From contig JADIYA010000031.1 in NCBI GenBank assembly GCA_016705545.1, positions 1-64,000 on the forward strand: 64,000 nucleotides of DNA, read 5' to 3'. Below the pieces are notes generated by a model that ran no database searches, was not told the origin of the DNA, and saw only the letters and a program-made list of their open reading frames with translations. The position numbers were made by a program, and so were the translations under genes. The DNA comes from Flavobacteriales bacterium (GTDB lineage Bacteria > Bacteroidota > Bacteroidia > Flavobacteriales_F > PHOS-HE28). Below are positions 25,606-35,395 of this stretch, piece by piece. Position 1 is the first letter of the stretch; every line of letters starts with the position of its first letter.

Positions 25606-26193
25606 TTATGGAATGACGTCCATTTCTCGCCCTTTCATGTCATAGAACCGGACCTTGAAGTGAGTTGTTAGTATTGATAGCGTCACCGATAGCGGTGGGG
25701 GTGGTGACATGAACTGTTGTTCATCCGTTTGGGTCAAAAGCATTTCATTCAGCACATGATATTCCCGGGTCTCTTCGCCTTTCCGGATGACAATACCATA
25801 AGCCCGAGGGGCAGTTCTGACCTTCGCATGGAAAGTGCGTGGAATGGAACGAAACAACTGGAAGCTTTGCAAACGATTCAGGTCGACCGACACTTTTGCC
25901 TCAGTGTTTGTGTCGAAAGTGATTGTCTACCCTTGGAAGGTAACGAGTCCGATCGCTCTGTATGGGAAGACCACCTTGAAGAGAATAGTCCCGAGCAGAA
26001 ACGGAAAGAAGGCTATCGTTATAGGGATCCAGGAATACTGAATGCGCGTTGTGGCCCGTATCCAGAATACGACCCAAACTAGCAGCATGAATGAGAATAC
26101 CCGATCTCTTCGCTTGTGGTTCCCAAGTCGTTCCACCATCTGGTACTTGCAGATGGCATTGCCTTTGGAGAATTCTGAGAACGGATCTTTCAT
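25606..26193 (-). pseudogene. Two-TM membrane protein gene interrupted by an in-frame TAG
   Basis: From ATG 26193 the frame encodes MKDPFSEFSKGNAICKY, two membrane segments (FSFMLLVWVVFWIRA; WIPITIAFFPFLLGTILFKV) and AIGLVTFQG, then TAG at 25927-25929. The same frame continues without a break: TITFDTNTEAKVSVDLNRLQ, FHAKVRTAPRAYGIVIRKGE, SILTTHFKVRFYDMKGREMD, stop at 25606. Together about 195 residues. An independent second gene starting at the GTG inside (25893) is possible. GC is clearly lower than in neighbours, so transfer is likely. No family recognised. Confidence 0.5.
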
Positions 26194-26761
26194 CTAACGC
26201 CACTTCGCCGGATTCTCCGCAATGTATTGTGCGATGCGGCCGTATTCGCCACCCTGTTGGCGGATGGCGCGTTCGTAGTAGCCTGGTTGCCACAGGCGAT
26301 GTCCCGTGACCCCGTTCAGCCGATTGATGCGTTTGGTCGTTTCCGATTTGAACGCGGCGATGATCGCACCCAATGAACCCGCATCAGGTCCGCGCGGTCT
26401 GGCAGGAACATCGTCCATCGCACGGTCATCATCCAATGCACCCGTAGCGTCGACCCACTGGGTCGACCATTCCCAATGTTGCCCACCGGCGGTGCCAGCA
26501 CGATGATTCCATGCAGATGATCCGGCATGATCTGCGTTTGATCCAACCGTGCATGTGGAAAATGGTCCGGTATCGCACACCAGCATTCATCCACGATGCG
26601 ACCTGTATCGTTCAATTCAATCAATGCATCTGAGCCGTCACTTATGATGCGCCCGAACAATTCCTCCGCTGCGCGATGCACAACGTCACGAAATATGCGC
26701 ACTGCCGGTAATCGTTCCCCCGCAGACGAATGTTCTTGTGGTATTTCGGTGGCTGGCCCAT
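26194..26761 (-). mobile_element. REP-associated tyrosine transposase (RAYT, Y1_Tnp) with two frameshifts
   Basis: About 189 codons from ATG 26761: MGQPPKYHKNIRLRGNDYRQ, CAYFVTLCIAQRRNC; then in a second frame FGRIISDGSDALIELNDTGR and the HUH motif QIMPDHLHGIIVL; then in a third frame GSLGAIIAAFKSETTKRINR, RLWQPGYYERAIRQQGGEYG, RIAQYIAENPAKW. These are the ordered parts of a RAYT, which nicks REP hairpins via a Tyr. The first shift is explained by one missing T (TGTTCGG for TGTTTCGG); the second lies between about 26400 and 26480. It starts inside the extended reading frame of the mutase gene. Confidence 0.8.
26450..26468. repeat. REP hairpin inside the RAYT
   Basis: GTCGACCCA-C-TGGGTCGAC, 9-bp arms with a 1-nt centre. 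With its flanks (AGCGTCGACC) it is the inverted copy of 26772-26790. Confidence 0.7.
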
Positions 26762-27341
26762 CGCATCACGGGTCGACCCAGTGGGTCGACGCTGGGGATC
26801 GGATCGTTCCATCAACGCGTTGATGATCCCCTTCGCCGCCACCGGGATCTTCGTCCCCGGCCCATACACATCAAAACACCCGGCCTGCTTCAGGAAGTCG
26901 TAGTCGTTCGGCGGGATCACGCCACCGGCCACCACCAGGATGTCGGGCCGCTTGTAGGTCTCGCGCAGTTCCTTGATCACCTCGGGCACCAGGGTCTTGT
27001 GGCCACCGGCGAGGCTGCTGATGCCCAGCACATGCACGTCGTTCTCGATGGCCTGCTTGGCCACTTCCTGCGGCGTCTGGAACAGCGGACCGATGTCCAC
27101 GTCGAAGCCGATGTCGGCGAAGCTGGTGGCGATCACCTTGGCGCCGCGGTCGTGCCCGTCCTGGCCCATCTTGGCCACGAGGATGCGCGGGCGGCGGCCT
27201 TCCGCCTTTGCGAATTCATCGGCGAGGCGCATGGCCTCCTTCATCTCGGGGTCTTGCATGCTTTCCGCTGAGTAAACACCGCTGATGCTGCGGATGGTGG
27301 CGCTGTAACGGCCGAAGGCTTTTTCGAGGGCGTCGCTGATC

Positions 27342-27349
<8 letters not shown>
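26642..27349 (-). CDS. Methylmalonyl-CoA mutase, B12-binding C-terminal domain (third frame segment)
   Basis: Cobalamin-binding domain of the mutase: MGEISDALEKAFGRYSATIR, then SGVYSAESM, then the B12 motif MGQDGHDRGAKVIATSFADI (His is the lower axial ligand), GISSLAGGHKTLVPEVIKEL, VVAGGVIPPNDYDFL and FDVYGPGTKIPVAAKGI. Native sequence ends at about INALMER. The remaining codons to 26642 read through a REP hairpin and then the first 37 codons of the RAYT in the same frame. The domain belongs to the protein started at 30010 and follows a frameshift in the linker near 27400-27430. Confidence 0.88.
26772..26790. repeat. REP hairpin at the RAYT 5' side
   Basis: GTCGACCCA-G-TGGGTCGAC, 10 bp upstream of the RAYT start. 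It encodes the RPTGST stretch that extends the mutase frame, so it marks the insertion edge. Confidence 0.7.
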
Positions 27350-28415
<1,066 letters not shown>

Positions 28416-28417
28416 CT

Positions 28418-30010
28418 TCAGGATGTCGTTCTGGATGGTGCCTTGCAGGTGCTCCGGATCACGCCCTGCTCTTCCGCCGCCACGATGAAGAAGGCCATGA
28501 TGGGCAGCACGGCGCCGTTCATGGTCATGCTCACGCTCATCTTGTCCAGCGGGATGCTGTCGAAGAGGATCTTCATGTCCTCCACGCTGCTGATGGCCAC
28601 GCCGGCCTTGCCCACGTCGCCTTTCACGCGCGGGTGGTCGCTGTCGTAGCCGCGGTGGGTCGCGAGATCGAACGCTACGCTAAGGCCCATCTGCCCGGCG
28701 GCGAGGTTGCGGCGGTAGAAGGCGTTGCTCGCTTCGGCGGTGCTGAAGCCCGCGTATTGGCGGATCGTCCACGGACGGATGGCGTACATGCTGCCGTACG
28801 GACCGCGCAGGTAGGGCGGGATGCCGGCGGCGAACTCGAGATGCTCCATCCCTTCGAGGTCCACGCGGGTATACAAGGACTTGAGGGGGATCTCCTCGCG
28901 ATTCGGAAGGTCGGCCGCTGGTTCCGAGCCACCAGCCACTGGCGTCTGACCGCTAGAGCGTGAATCCAGTGGCTTGAGGCTAGCGGCTATCGTATCCGTG
29001 AGTTGCTCGACCGTGTACGAACCACCAAGCGGATCCGCCACGCGAGCGAGGAAACCCTCATCGCGCAGCAGGTTGTGGATATTGCGCACTGTACGTCGCG
29101 CGAGGATGGCGCCTTCGGGAAGCGAAGGGGGCGGGATCGTGAGCCCATCGCATCCACCGGTGATCGCGCTGATGGCCTGCAAAGTGGCGCGGATCAGGTT
29201 GTCGTAAGGTGACTTCGCATCCCTCGGATACGTGACGACCGCTTGGATCCACGTGTTCTGCGAGCAGTCGTGCTCCGGCTTGAATTCGTCAACGACAGCA
29301 GCCCAAGCCTCGCGAAAGGCGCGCAGGCGAGCGGCCTCGAGGAACAGGTCATCGCTCAAATGCAGGCGGAACTGCAGGCGTGCGCAAGCATCGTCGATGG
29401 AATGGCCTTGGGTCAGGAGGTGGGAAAGGAGCGATCGACCTTGGCCCAATGCGGCAATCGTGCTTCGATCCGCACCATCGCTCACACTGAAGAGCCGAAC
29501 GCGCGGATGATTCGCGAGCGCGTCCTTCAATGAACGGACATCAGCATCATGCGGCAAGCCGAGGCACAGGCTCACCCCGGTGGCCGGTGTGTCCTGATCG
29601 GCATGCAGCGCAAGGAGCCGGTCGAGCATCGAGGCATCACCATCCACGGCAAGGTCGATCGCACCCACCCACACGTCCTTCAGCAACGCATTCAGGTCCG
29701 ACGGCTTGCCGTAGAACTCGAGTGCATCCGCACCGCCCATAAGGGCTTCGAGGGCGAGCTTGTTGGCGTTCGGATCCAGTGCGTCGATCCCGACCGTTGC
29801 CCTCCAGAGGTTGCCATCACGCTTCACGCCGCGCCGCCGAGTGCCTGCAGGCGCTCCATCAGATGCCATGTGGAAAGGTCGGAGCAGGGCGCCCTCCACG
29901 TTCAAAAGGAGCGTTGAAGGGTCCTTGTCCTTGAGTTCCTTCTTGATCACGGCCTCCCATTGCTCGCGTGTGGCAGGTGGGAAGGCACCGAAGAGCTTGT
30001 CGTTGGCCAT
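28418..30010 (-). CDS. Methylmalonyl-CoA mutase: truncated small-subunit (MutA) barrel fused to MutB N-terminus
   Basis: True start ATG 30010 (MANDKLFGAFPPATREQWEA). Residues 1-~340 resemble the catalytically inactive MutA/beta subunit (WEAVIKKELKDKDPSTLLLN, CSQNTWIQAVVTYPRDAKSP, VADPLGGSYTVEQLTDTIAA) but stop just past DPLGGSY, about 100 residues short. A ~25-residue low-complexity linker follows, then MutB from LYTRVDLEGMEHLEFAAGIP, GPYGSMYAIRPWTIRQYAGF, GLSVAFDLATHRGYDSDHPR to MNGAVLPIMAFFIVAAEEQG. The frame then breaks at GATCCGGAG (one C short). The enzyme converts methylmalonyl-CoA to succinyl-CoA in propionate/branched-chain catabolism. An apparent extension upstream of 30010 is antisense to the MBOAT gene. 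Confidence 0.9.
   Translation of the reverse strand: MANDKLFGAFPPATREQWEAVIKKELKDKDPSTLLLNVEGALLRPFHMASDGAPAGTRRRGVKRDGNLWRATVGIDALDPNANKLALEALMGGADALEFYGKPSDLNALLKDVWVGAIDLAVDGDASMLDRLLALHADQDTPATGVSLCLGLPHDADVRSLKDALANHPRVRLFSVSDGADRSTIAALGQGRSLLSHLLTQGHSIDDACARLQFRLHLSDDLFLEAARLRAFREAWAAVVDEFKPEHDCSQNTWIQAVVTYPRDAKSPYDNLIRATLQAISAITGGCDGLTIPPPSLPEGAILARRTVRNIHNLLRDEGFLARVADPLGGSYTVEQLTDTIAASLKPLDSRSSGQTPVAGGSEPAADLPNREEIPLKSLYTRVDLEGMEHLEFAAGIPPYLRGPYGSMYAIRPWTIRQYAGFSTAEASNAFYRRNLAAGQMGLSVAFDLATHRGYDSDHPRVKGDVGKAGVAISSVEDMKILFDSIPLDKMSVSMTMNGAVLPIMAFFIVAAEEQGVIRSTCKAPSRTTS
28916..28990 (-). repeat. Repeat-like linker between MutA and MutB parts
   Basis: Coding strand contains GCCGCTAGCCTCAAGCCAC and GTGGCTGGTGGCTCGGAACC, close to GCCGCTAGCCACGAGCCAC and GCTAGTGGCTCGAAGC in the E1 alpha/beta linker at 40740-40812. 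Quasi-palindromic and translated in frame. Confidence 0.5.
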
Positions 30011-30217
30011 CGGCGCGAAGATCGCGGTGCCGCTCGAACGTGTGACTGCATCGGTCGCGGATTCGTCCACTCTGATTCGCGCATTCAGGCGGTGGCGCGC
30101 CGTTGTGGTGCAGCTGGAGAAGCAAGCGTGATGCGAGCAGCGGCCCCCTGAGCGCTGGGCGGAAAGGACAGTGTCAATGTAGTGCTGGCGTCTTCCGCCT
30201 TTCCTTCGCTGCGGGCC

Positions 30218-31654
30218 ATGCTCTTCAACTCGTTCGCCTTCGCGCTCTTCCTGCCCATCGTGTTCGCGGTGTATTGGTGGGCCTGCCGGTCGCTGCGATC
30301 GCGTAATGGCCTCGTGCTGCTCGCGAGCTGGTTCTTCTACGCTTGGTGGGATTGGCGATTCCTCGGGCTGCTCATCTTGAGCACGGCCGGCGATTATTTT
30401 CTTGGCCTGGCGATATCGCGCACGGAGCATTCCATTCGCCGCAAGTGGCTGCTCGGTGCGAGCATCGGGCTCAACCTCGGTTTGCTGGGCTTCTTCAAGT
30501 ATTTCGATTTCTTCATCGCTGGCCTCGCGGATGTGATCGCCGCATTCGGCATGCAGCCGCATCTGCCTGTGCTCCATGTCGTGCTTCCCGTGGGCATCAG
30601 CTTCTATACGTTCCAGACGCTGAGCTACGCCATCGATATCTATCGCAGGCAATTGGAGCCCACGCGCGATTTCGTGGCGTTCGCGGCTTTCGTTTCCTTC
30701 TTCCCGCAACTGGTGGCCGGGCCGATCGAGCGGGCGGCCAACCTGCTGCCCCAGTTCCTTCAGCCGCGTGCATTGCAGCTTGATCGTGCGAAGGATGGCC
30801 TTCGGCAAATGCTCTGGGGCTTCTTCAAGAAGATCGCTGTGGCCGATGCCCTGGCACCGCTCGTCGATGGCATCTTCAGCGGTGACACGGCAACCACGCC
30901 GGGCATCACGCTCTTCTTCGGAGCCTTCTTCTTCGCGTTCCAGATCTACTGCGACTTCAGCGGCTATAGCGACATCGCCATCGGCTGCGCGCGCCTGTTC
31001 GGTTTCAGCCTCAGCCGGAATTTCAATTATCCCTATTTCAGCAGGAACCTTGGTGAATTCTGGCGCCGCTGGCACATCAGCCTCAGCACCTGGTTCAGGG
31101 ATTACCTCTACATCCCGCTGGGCGGGAACAGGGGTGGGCGCACCAGGACCTTTGGGAATAGGCTGGTCACCTTTGGTGTTAGCGGCTTCTGGCACGGCGC
31201 CAATTGGAGTTTCGCTGGTTGGGGCATCGCGCATGGGCTGCTGCATTCCGGTGGAATCCGGAAGTCACGGATCACGATCAACGATCGAACCCGCACCGAA
31301 GTGCCCGGGCTTCGTGACCTGCCAGCGATCATGACCACCTTCCTGATCGTCACGCTGACTTGGGTGCTCTTCCGATCGAGCAGCTTGAGCGAAGGGGGAC
31401 AATTCCTGTGGAGCATGGCGGCCAATGCGCTTCAAAGCCCAGGGGCGGTCCTGCTGCATCTGGGCCGTGCGGAATTGATCCTGCTGATTGCCATGATCGC
31501 TGCTGAGTGGCGCGCGCGCACCCAGGAGCATGCCTTGGCCGTCTTGCCTCAAAGCGCCATTGCGCGGTGGTTGCTTTACCTCATCATCGGACTCATCACC
31601 TTGTCGCAGTTCGACCTGCGCACGCAACATGCCTTCATCTATTTCCAGTTCTGA
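30218..31654 (+). CDS. MBOAT family O-acyltransferase
   Basis: 478 residues from ATG 30218 (MLFNSFAFALFLPIVFAVYW), matching the starts of the other two copies. Motifs: FFKYFDFFIAGLADV, VGISFYTFQTLSYAIDIYRR, FFPQLVAGPIERAANLLPQF, FSGYSDIAIGCARLFGF, WRRWHISLSTWFRDYLYIPL and the catalytic-His motif SGFWHGANWSFAGWG. The SGNH-type partner overlaps its 3' end by 26 nt. It is divergent from the mutase gene across 207 bp. Acceptor unknown, probably a surface glycan. Confidence 0.92.
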   Translation: MLFNSFAFALFLPIVFAVYWWACRSLRSRNGLVLLASWFFYAWWDWRFLGLLILSTAGDYFLGLAISRTEHSIRRKWLLGASIGLNLGLLGFFKYFDFFIAGLADVIAAFGMQPHLPVLHVVLPVGISFYTFQTLSYAIDIYRRQLEPTRDFVAFAAFVSFFPQLVAGPIERAANLLPQFLQPRALQLDRAKDGLRQMLWGFFKKIAVADALAPLVDGIFSGDTATTPGITLFFGAFFFAFQIYCDFSGYSDIAIGCARLFGFSLSRNFNYPYFSRNLGEFWRRWHISLSTWFRDYLYIPLGGNRGGRTRTFGNRLVTFGVSGFWHGANWSFAGWGIAHGLLHSGGIRKSRITINDRTRTEVPGLRDLPAIMTTFLIVTLTWVLFRSSSLSEGGQFLWSMAANALQSPGAVLLHLGRAELILLIAMIAAEWRARTQEHALAVLPQSAIARWLLYLIIGLITLSQFDLRTQHAFIYFQF

Positions 31655-32593
31655 GGGGCGCATCGCGCTGCACCTGCTCCTGCGCATCGCGGCGTTCGCC
31701 CTGCTGGTGCTTTGTGCGCTCGTGCTGGGCTGGCTGGCGGGGGTGCCGGGCACGCGCGTTGATTACCTCGGAGCCTTGCGTGCGAAGGAGCAGCGCCTTG
31801 CCGCACTCGGTTCGCCCAAGCTGGTGGTGGTTGGTGGCAGCCATGCAGCTTTCAGTATCGACAGCAGAGAACTCGAGCGCGCCACGTGCAATCCAGTGGT
31901 GAACATGGGCGTTCATGCGAGCCTTGGTTCGCGCTTCATGGCAGAGGAGGTGATAGGGCACTTGGGCGAGGGCGACCTGGTGGTTGTGGTTCCGGAATAC
32001 ACCCTGTTCGACCGCGAAGAAGCGATCGACGATGTGTTGTATCAGGCCGTTGATCGATATCCGCCTGCGCTAAGGGCATGGCCTGGTGGCAGCGGCCGAA
32101 GGTGGGGGCTTCTGCCCTGGTGATGCGCTGGAGGGCCTTGGTGCGCCGTGCAACCAGACGGGAGTCGCCTTCCGCGGATAGTGTATACAGGATGAGCGGT
32201 TTCAACGAGCGTGGCGATCTGATCAGCCACTTGGGCATGCCGCGCAAAGCGGATGCAGAGATGAAGCACGCTGCAGTGAGCGGTGAACTCAGCCCCGATT
32301 TCATGCAGGCGATCAATAGGCTGCGGGCCGCAGCGGAAGCCACCGGTGCACGCGTGGTGCTCACCTGGCCCGGTGTAGCGGCCTCGGTTTATCCTGCTGA
32401 GAAGGCCGACATGCTGCACCAAGCGCTCAAGGCGGAAGGCATTGAAGTGATCGGGGACCCTGTGGCCTGCTCCGTCCCGGACAGCCTGACCTTCGACACG
32501 CCCTATCATCTCTCCGCAGAGGGAAGGCGCCTTCGCACCGATCGCCTGATCAACGATCTGCGGGCTGCTGGCGTGGAGTGTGACGAGCCGTGA
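31629..32593 (+). CDS. SGNH-like partner of MBOAT, one frameshift near 32075
   Basis: Starts at ATG 31629 inside the end of the MBOAT gene (translational overlap). N-terminal membrane anchor LLLRIAAFALLVLCALVLGW, block I LVVVGGSHAAFSIDSREL, then VVNMGVHASLGSRF and LVVVVPEYTLFDREE. The frame shifts after YPPALR, where one base appears missing at AAGGGC, and continues GMAWWQRPKVGASAL, RVVLTWPGVAASVYP, and the terminal DTPYHLSAEGRRLRTDRLI (DxxxH block). Without the shift this is one ~320-residue protein of the AlgX/DltD type that works with the MBOAT protein. I read the shift as a probable error. Confidence 0.72.
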
Positions 32594-32707
32594 ATTCGTG
32601 GCTGCATCGGATGGGAGCGGATCCTATCGCGCAACCTCGTGGGTTCCTTGCCCATCTTCGCCGCCCGTTCGATGCACGGACATCGATGATCATCCAGCAC
32701 TCGGTTC

Positions 32708-34096
32708 ATGCTCCGCAGGCTTTTCAAGATCTTCCTTGAGTCCCTCAACAGCGAGGAGCGCGATTACACGGCCATGGGCGTGCGCCGCGCCATCGTGCTG
32801 CTCAGCATTCCTATGATCATGGAGATGGGCATGGAAGCGCTGTTCGCTTTGGTCGATACCTTCTTCGTGAGCAAGCTCGGCGATGTGGCCACCGCCACCG
32901 TGGGGCTCACCGAGACGCTGATGGTACCGGTGTACTCGATCGCTTGGGGCTTGGGCATGGGCATCACGGCAGTGGTGGCGAGGCGCAGCGGTGAGAAGGA
33001 CAAGGATGGTGCACGGGTAGCAGCGGGGCAGAGCCTGTTGTTGGCGCTGGTGATCGGTGCGGTGCTGGCTTTGCCTTCGGCGTTTTTCGCGCCGGAGCTG
33101 CTGCATCTCATGGGGGCCGCTCCTGAGGTGATGGAAAGCGCAGTGCCCTACGCGCGTCTGATGCTCGCCAGCAATCTGATCGTGACCTTGCTCTTCGCCA
33201 TGAATGCCGTGTTCCGTGGCGCGGGCAATGCGGGCATCGCTTTGCGCACACTGGTGCTGGCCAACGGCATCAATTGCATCCTCGATCCGCTCTTCATCTT
33301 CGGCATCGGTCCGTTCCCTGATCTCGGCGTGCAGGGTGCTGCCGTGGCCACTACCATCGGCCGAGGCATCGGTGTGTGCTACCTGCTCTGGAACCTCTTC
33401 AGGGCCGGTGGTGCCTTCGCAGTAGTGCTTCCCGATCTGCGTCCGGTAGCAGCGATATTGGGCAACATCATCAAAGTGTCCATTGGCGGCATCGGGCAAT
33501 TCCTCATCGCCAGTGCGAGCTGGATCTTCCTGGTGCGCATCGTCGCCGATTTCGGGACGGCTGCCGTGGGCGGCTATACCGTGGCCGTGCGCATCATCAT
33601 TGTCGCGCTGTTGCCGGCCTGGGGCATGGCCAATGCAGCCGCTACGCTTGTGGGTCAGAACCTCGGCGCCCAGCAGCCTGATCGCGCGCAGCGCAGCGTG
33701 TGGCTCTGCGGGCACTACAACATGGTGTTCATGGTGCTGGTCACCTTGTTCTTCTGGATCGGCGCGCCGTGGATCGTCTCCTTCTTCGCGCAGAGCGCGG
33801 AAGCCGATGCCACGGCGATCACGGCCCTTCGCATCGTGAGTTGCGGCTACTTCTTCTACGGCTACGGCATGGTGCTCGCGCAGGCCTTCAACGGCGCTGG
33901 CGACAGCCTCACGCCCACGTGGCTCAATGCCATCTGTTTCTGGGCCATAGAGATACCGCTGGCCTACCTGCTTGCCATCATCGCGGGTTTGGGACCGGCA
34001 GGCGTTTTCGCTTCAGTGGCCATCAGCGAGAGCATCCTCGCGGTGCTCAGCGGCATGCTCTTCCAGCGCGGCCGGTGGAAGCTGGCGAAGGTCTGA
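32708..34096 (+). CDS. MATE family multidrug/metabolite efflux transporter
   Basis: 462 residues, 12 membrane segments in two homologous halves. MATE features: RAIVLLSIPMIMEMGMEALF, FALVDTFFVSKLGDVATATV, LTETLMVPVYSIAWGLGMG, MNAVFRGAGNAGIALRT, CILDPLFIFGIGPFPDLGV, WGMANAAATLVGQNLGA and AFNGAGDSLTPTWLN. It exports cationic drugs or metabolites with Na+ or H+. A 114-bp gap separates it from the SGNH gene, so it probably has its own promoter. Specific substrate cannot be told. Confidence 0.93.
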   Translation: MLRRLFKIFLESLNSEERDYTAMGVRRAIVLLSIPMIMEMGMEALFALVDTFFVSKLGDVATATVGLTETLMVPVYSIAWGLGMGITAVVARRSGEKDKDGARVAAGQSLLLALVIGAVLALPSAFFAPELLHLMGAAPEVMESAVPYARLMLASNLIVTLLFAMNAVFRGAGNAGIALRTLVLANGINCILDPLFIFGIGPFPDLGVQGAAVATTIGRGIGVCYLLWNLFRAGGAFAVVLPDLRPVAAILGNIIKVSIGGIGQFLIASASWIFLVRIVADFGTAAVGGYTVAVRIIIVALLPAWGMANAAATLVGQNLGAQQPDRAQRSVWLCGHYNMVFMVLVTLFFWIGAPWIVSFFAQSAEADATAITALRIVSCGYFFYGYGMVLAQAFNGAGDSLTPTWLNAICFWAIEIPLAYLLAIIAGLGPAGVFASVAISESILAVLSGMLFQRGRWKLAKV

Positions 34097-34186
34097 GCGT
34101 GTTGAAGGATGATGGGTTGAGGGTTGGCCCCGCGCAAGCCAGCACATATTGCTTTACCGGTGATCGCATCAGCCAACGGAGCAACC

Positions 34187-34194
34187 TACCTTCG
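34187..34194 (+). promoter_or_regulatory. -7 box TACCTTCG before the DUF6728-type gene
   Basis: One mismatch to TAnnTTTG, about 62 nt upstream of ATG 34257. The 160-bp gap also holds GGGTTGG / CAACCTTCAACC inverted words of a repeat-like kind. Confidence 0.35.
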
Positions 34195-34256
34195 AGCATC
34201 GGAACAACCTTCAACCTTCCGGTGTTTCAACCCGAAACCTCCAACCCCGGCCAAGC

Positions 34257-34418
34257 ATGTTCCTCAAGCGCCTGCTTTACTACCTGAATCCGCTCACGCT
34301 CTTCGGCAAGTCCAACCCGGATTTCAACCTGCGCTTCATGCACGGCATCAACCGGATCAGCATCTTGCTATTCCTGGTATGCGTGGTGGTGATGGTGGTG
34401 CGCGCGCTCAGCAAGTAG
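34257..34418 (+). CDS. Small membrane protein, DUF6728-like
   Basis: 53 residues: MFLKRLLYYLNPLTLFGKSN, then FNLRFMHGINRISILLFLVC, one membrane segment (ILLFLVCVVVMVVRAL) and a basic end. The pattern NLR-MHGINRISIL-FL is typical of a small Bacteroidota-restricted membrane protein family (DUF6728). Function unknown. It is followed after 7 nt by another small gene. Confidence 0.72.
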   Translation: MFLKRLLYYLNPLTLFGKSNPDFNLRFMHGINRISILLFLVCVVVMVVRALSK

Positions 34419-34425
34419 CTCGATC

Positions 34426-34664
34426 ATGCAGGAGGCCGATTTCATCCGACTTGATCGCATGGGCCGCTTGGATGCGGTTCGTGCCGGGGAGAGTACCTCG
34501 GGTCGCGGGTGCATGGAGGCCATCGCGTGCATTTGTACCGCATGGATGGCTTCTTCTGCGAGGTTTGGATGCGCTTGGGCTGGGACCAAGTGGAGTGGAT
34601 CGAAGTGGCTCGCAACACCGAGGTGCTCAGCGAGTATGTGAGGCTGGATCTGAAGGACCTCTAG
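34426..34664 (+). CDS. Small conserved Bacteroidota protein with one frameshift
   Basis: Starts MQEADFIRLDRMGRLDAVRA in one frame and continues in another as RGEYLGSRVHGGHRVHLYRM, DGFFCEVWMRLGWDQVEWIE, VARNTEVLSEYV, stop at 34664. The second half, with LYRMDGFFCEVW and a following acidic strand, matches the form of a small (~75-residue) cytosolic family common in Bacteroidota, function unknown to me. Restoring one C at GTGCCGGGG joins the two parts. Its stop overlaps the end of the convergent aroE gene by 4 nt. Confidence 0.6.
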
Positions 34665-35395
34665 GCCCCATTCCAGATCCGCCAGCTCGCCTCGGCCTGG
34701 GCATGCAGCATGTCAAGCCCATTGGCGATCACGGCGCCGCGCTTCCGCCCTTCTTGCAGGAAGCGCGTCTCGACCGGGTTGTACACCAGGTCGATCAGCA
34801 CATGCTTTCCCCCGATGGCCTCATACGGGAGCGGCGGCATCGATGCCACATCCGGATGCATGCCCAGCGGCGTGGTGTTGATGATGAGCGTGCATACATC
34901 CACCACGATCGGTTCCAGCAGTGCGTAGGTCATGTCGCCACGATCGCGGCTGCGGCTCACCACCCGGAACTTGATGCCTTGCTCGCGCAGCGCGAAGGCC
35001 ACGGCGCGGCTCGCTCCGCCGCTGCCGAGCACGAGCGCGCGCGGCTTCTTCTTGTTCAGGAGCCGGAGCAGGGTCTGCCGGAATCCCTCCACATCGGTGT
35101 TGAATCCGGTGAGCCGGTCGCCTTCAATCTTGATGGTGTTCACGGCGCCCACTGCGGCCGCTAAGGGGTCGATGGCGTCGAGCAGCGGCATCACGGTCTG
35201 CTTGTATGGGATGGTGACATTCAATCCGCGGATTCCGGGCGTGGCAGCGATGAGCGTGCGCAGGTCCTCGGCGCGGTCGATCCCGAATAGGTCGTAGCGG
35301 TGATCCGCGAGTCCCTCGCGCCGGAATTTCTCCGTGAAGTAGCGCTGGCTGAAGGAGTGGGAGAGGGGCTTGCCGATGAGGCCGTATCGGATCAT
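34661..35395 (-). CDS. aroE: Shikimate dehydrogenase
   Basis: 244 residues from ATG 35395, which overlaps the TGA of the DUF368 gene (ATGA). Substrate-binding half: GLIGKPLSHSFSQRYFTEKF (shikimate-binding Ser pair), GLNVTIPYKQTVMPLLD (catalytic Lys) and GAVNTIKI, GFNTDVEGF (catalytic Asp). NADP half: LVLGSGGASRAVAFALREQG, NTTPLGMHPD. Reduces 3-dehydroshikimate to shikimate in aromatic amino acid synthesis. Slightly shorter than E. coli AroE (272), as usual in Bacteroidota. Cytoplasmic. Confidence 0.95.
   Translation of the reverse strand: MIRYGLIGKPLSHSFSQRYFTEKFRREGLADHRYDLFGIDRAEDLRTLIAATPGIRGLNVTIPYKQTVMPLLDAIDPLAAAVGAVNTIKIEGDRLTGFNTDVEGFRQTLLRLLNKKKPRALVLGSGGASRAVAFALREQGIKFRVVSRSRDRGDMTYALLEPIVVDVCTLIINTTPLGMHPDVASMPPLPYEAIGGKHVLIDLVYNPVETRFLQEGRKRGAVIANGLDMLHAQAEASWRIWNGA

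Noticed and set aside
26194..26761. Full insertion sequence with terminal inverted repeats
   Set aside because: The HUH motif and REP hairpins fit a single-copy RAYT; no IS-type terminal repeats or target duplication could be seen.
30011..31246. N-terminal extension of the mutase reading frame by ~412 codons
   Set aside because: The extension is antisense to the MBOAT gene and shows no domain. MutA-like sequence begins at ATG 30010.
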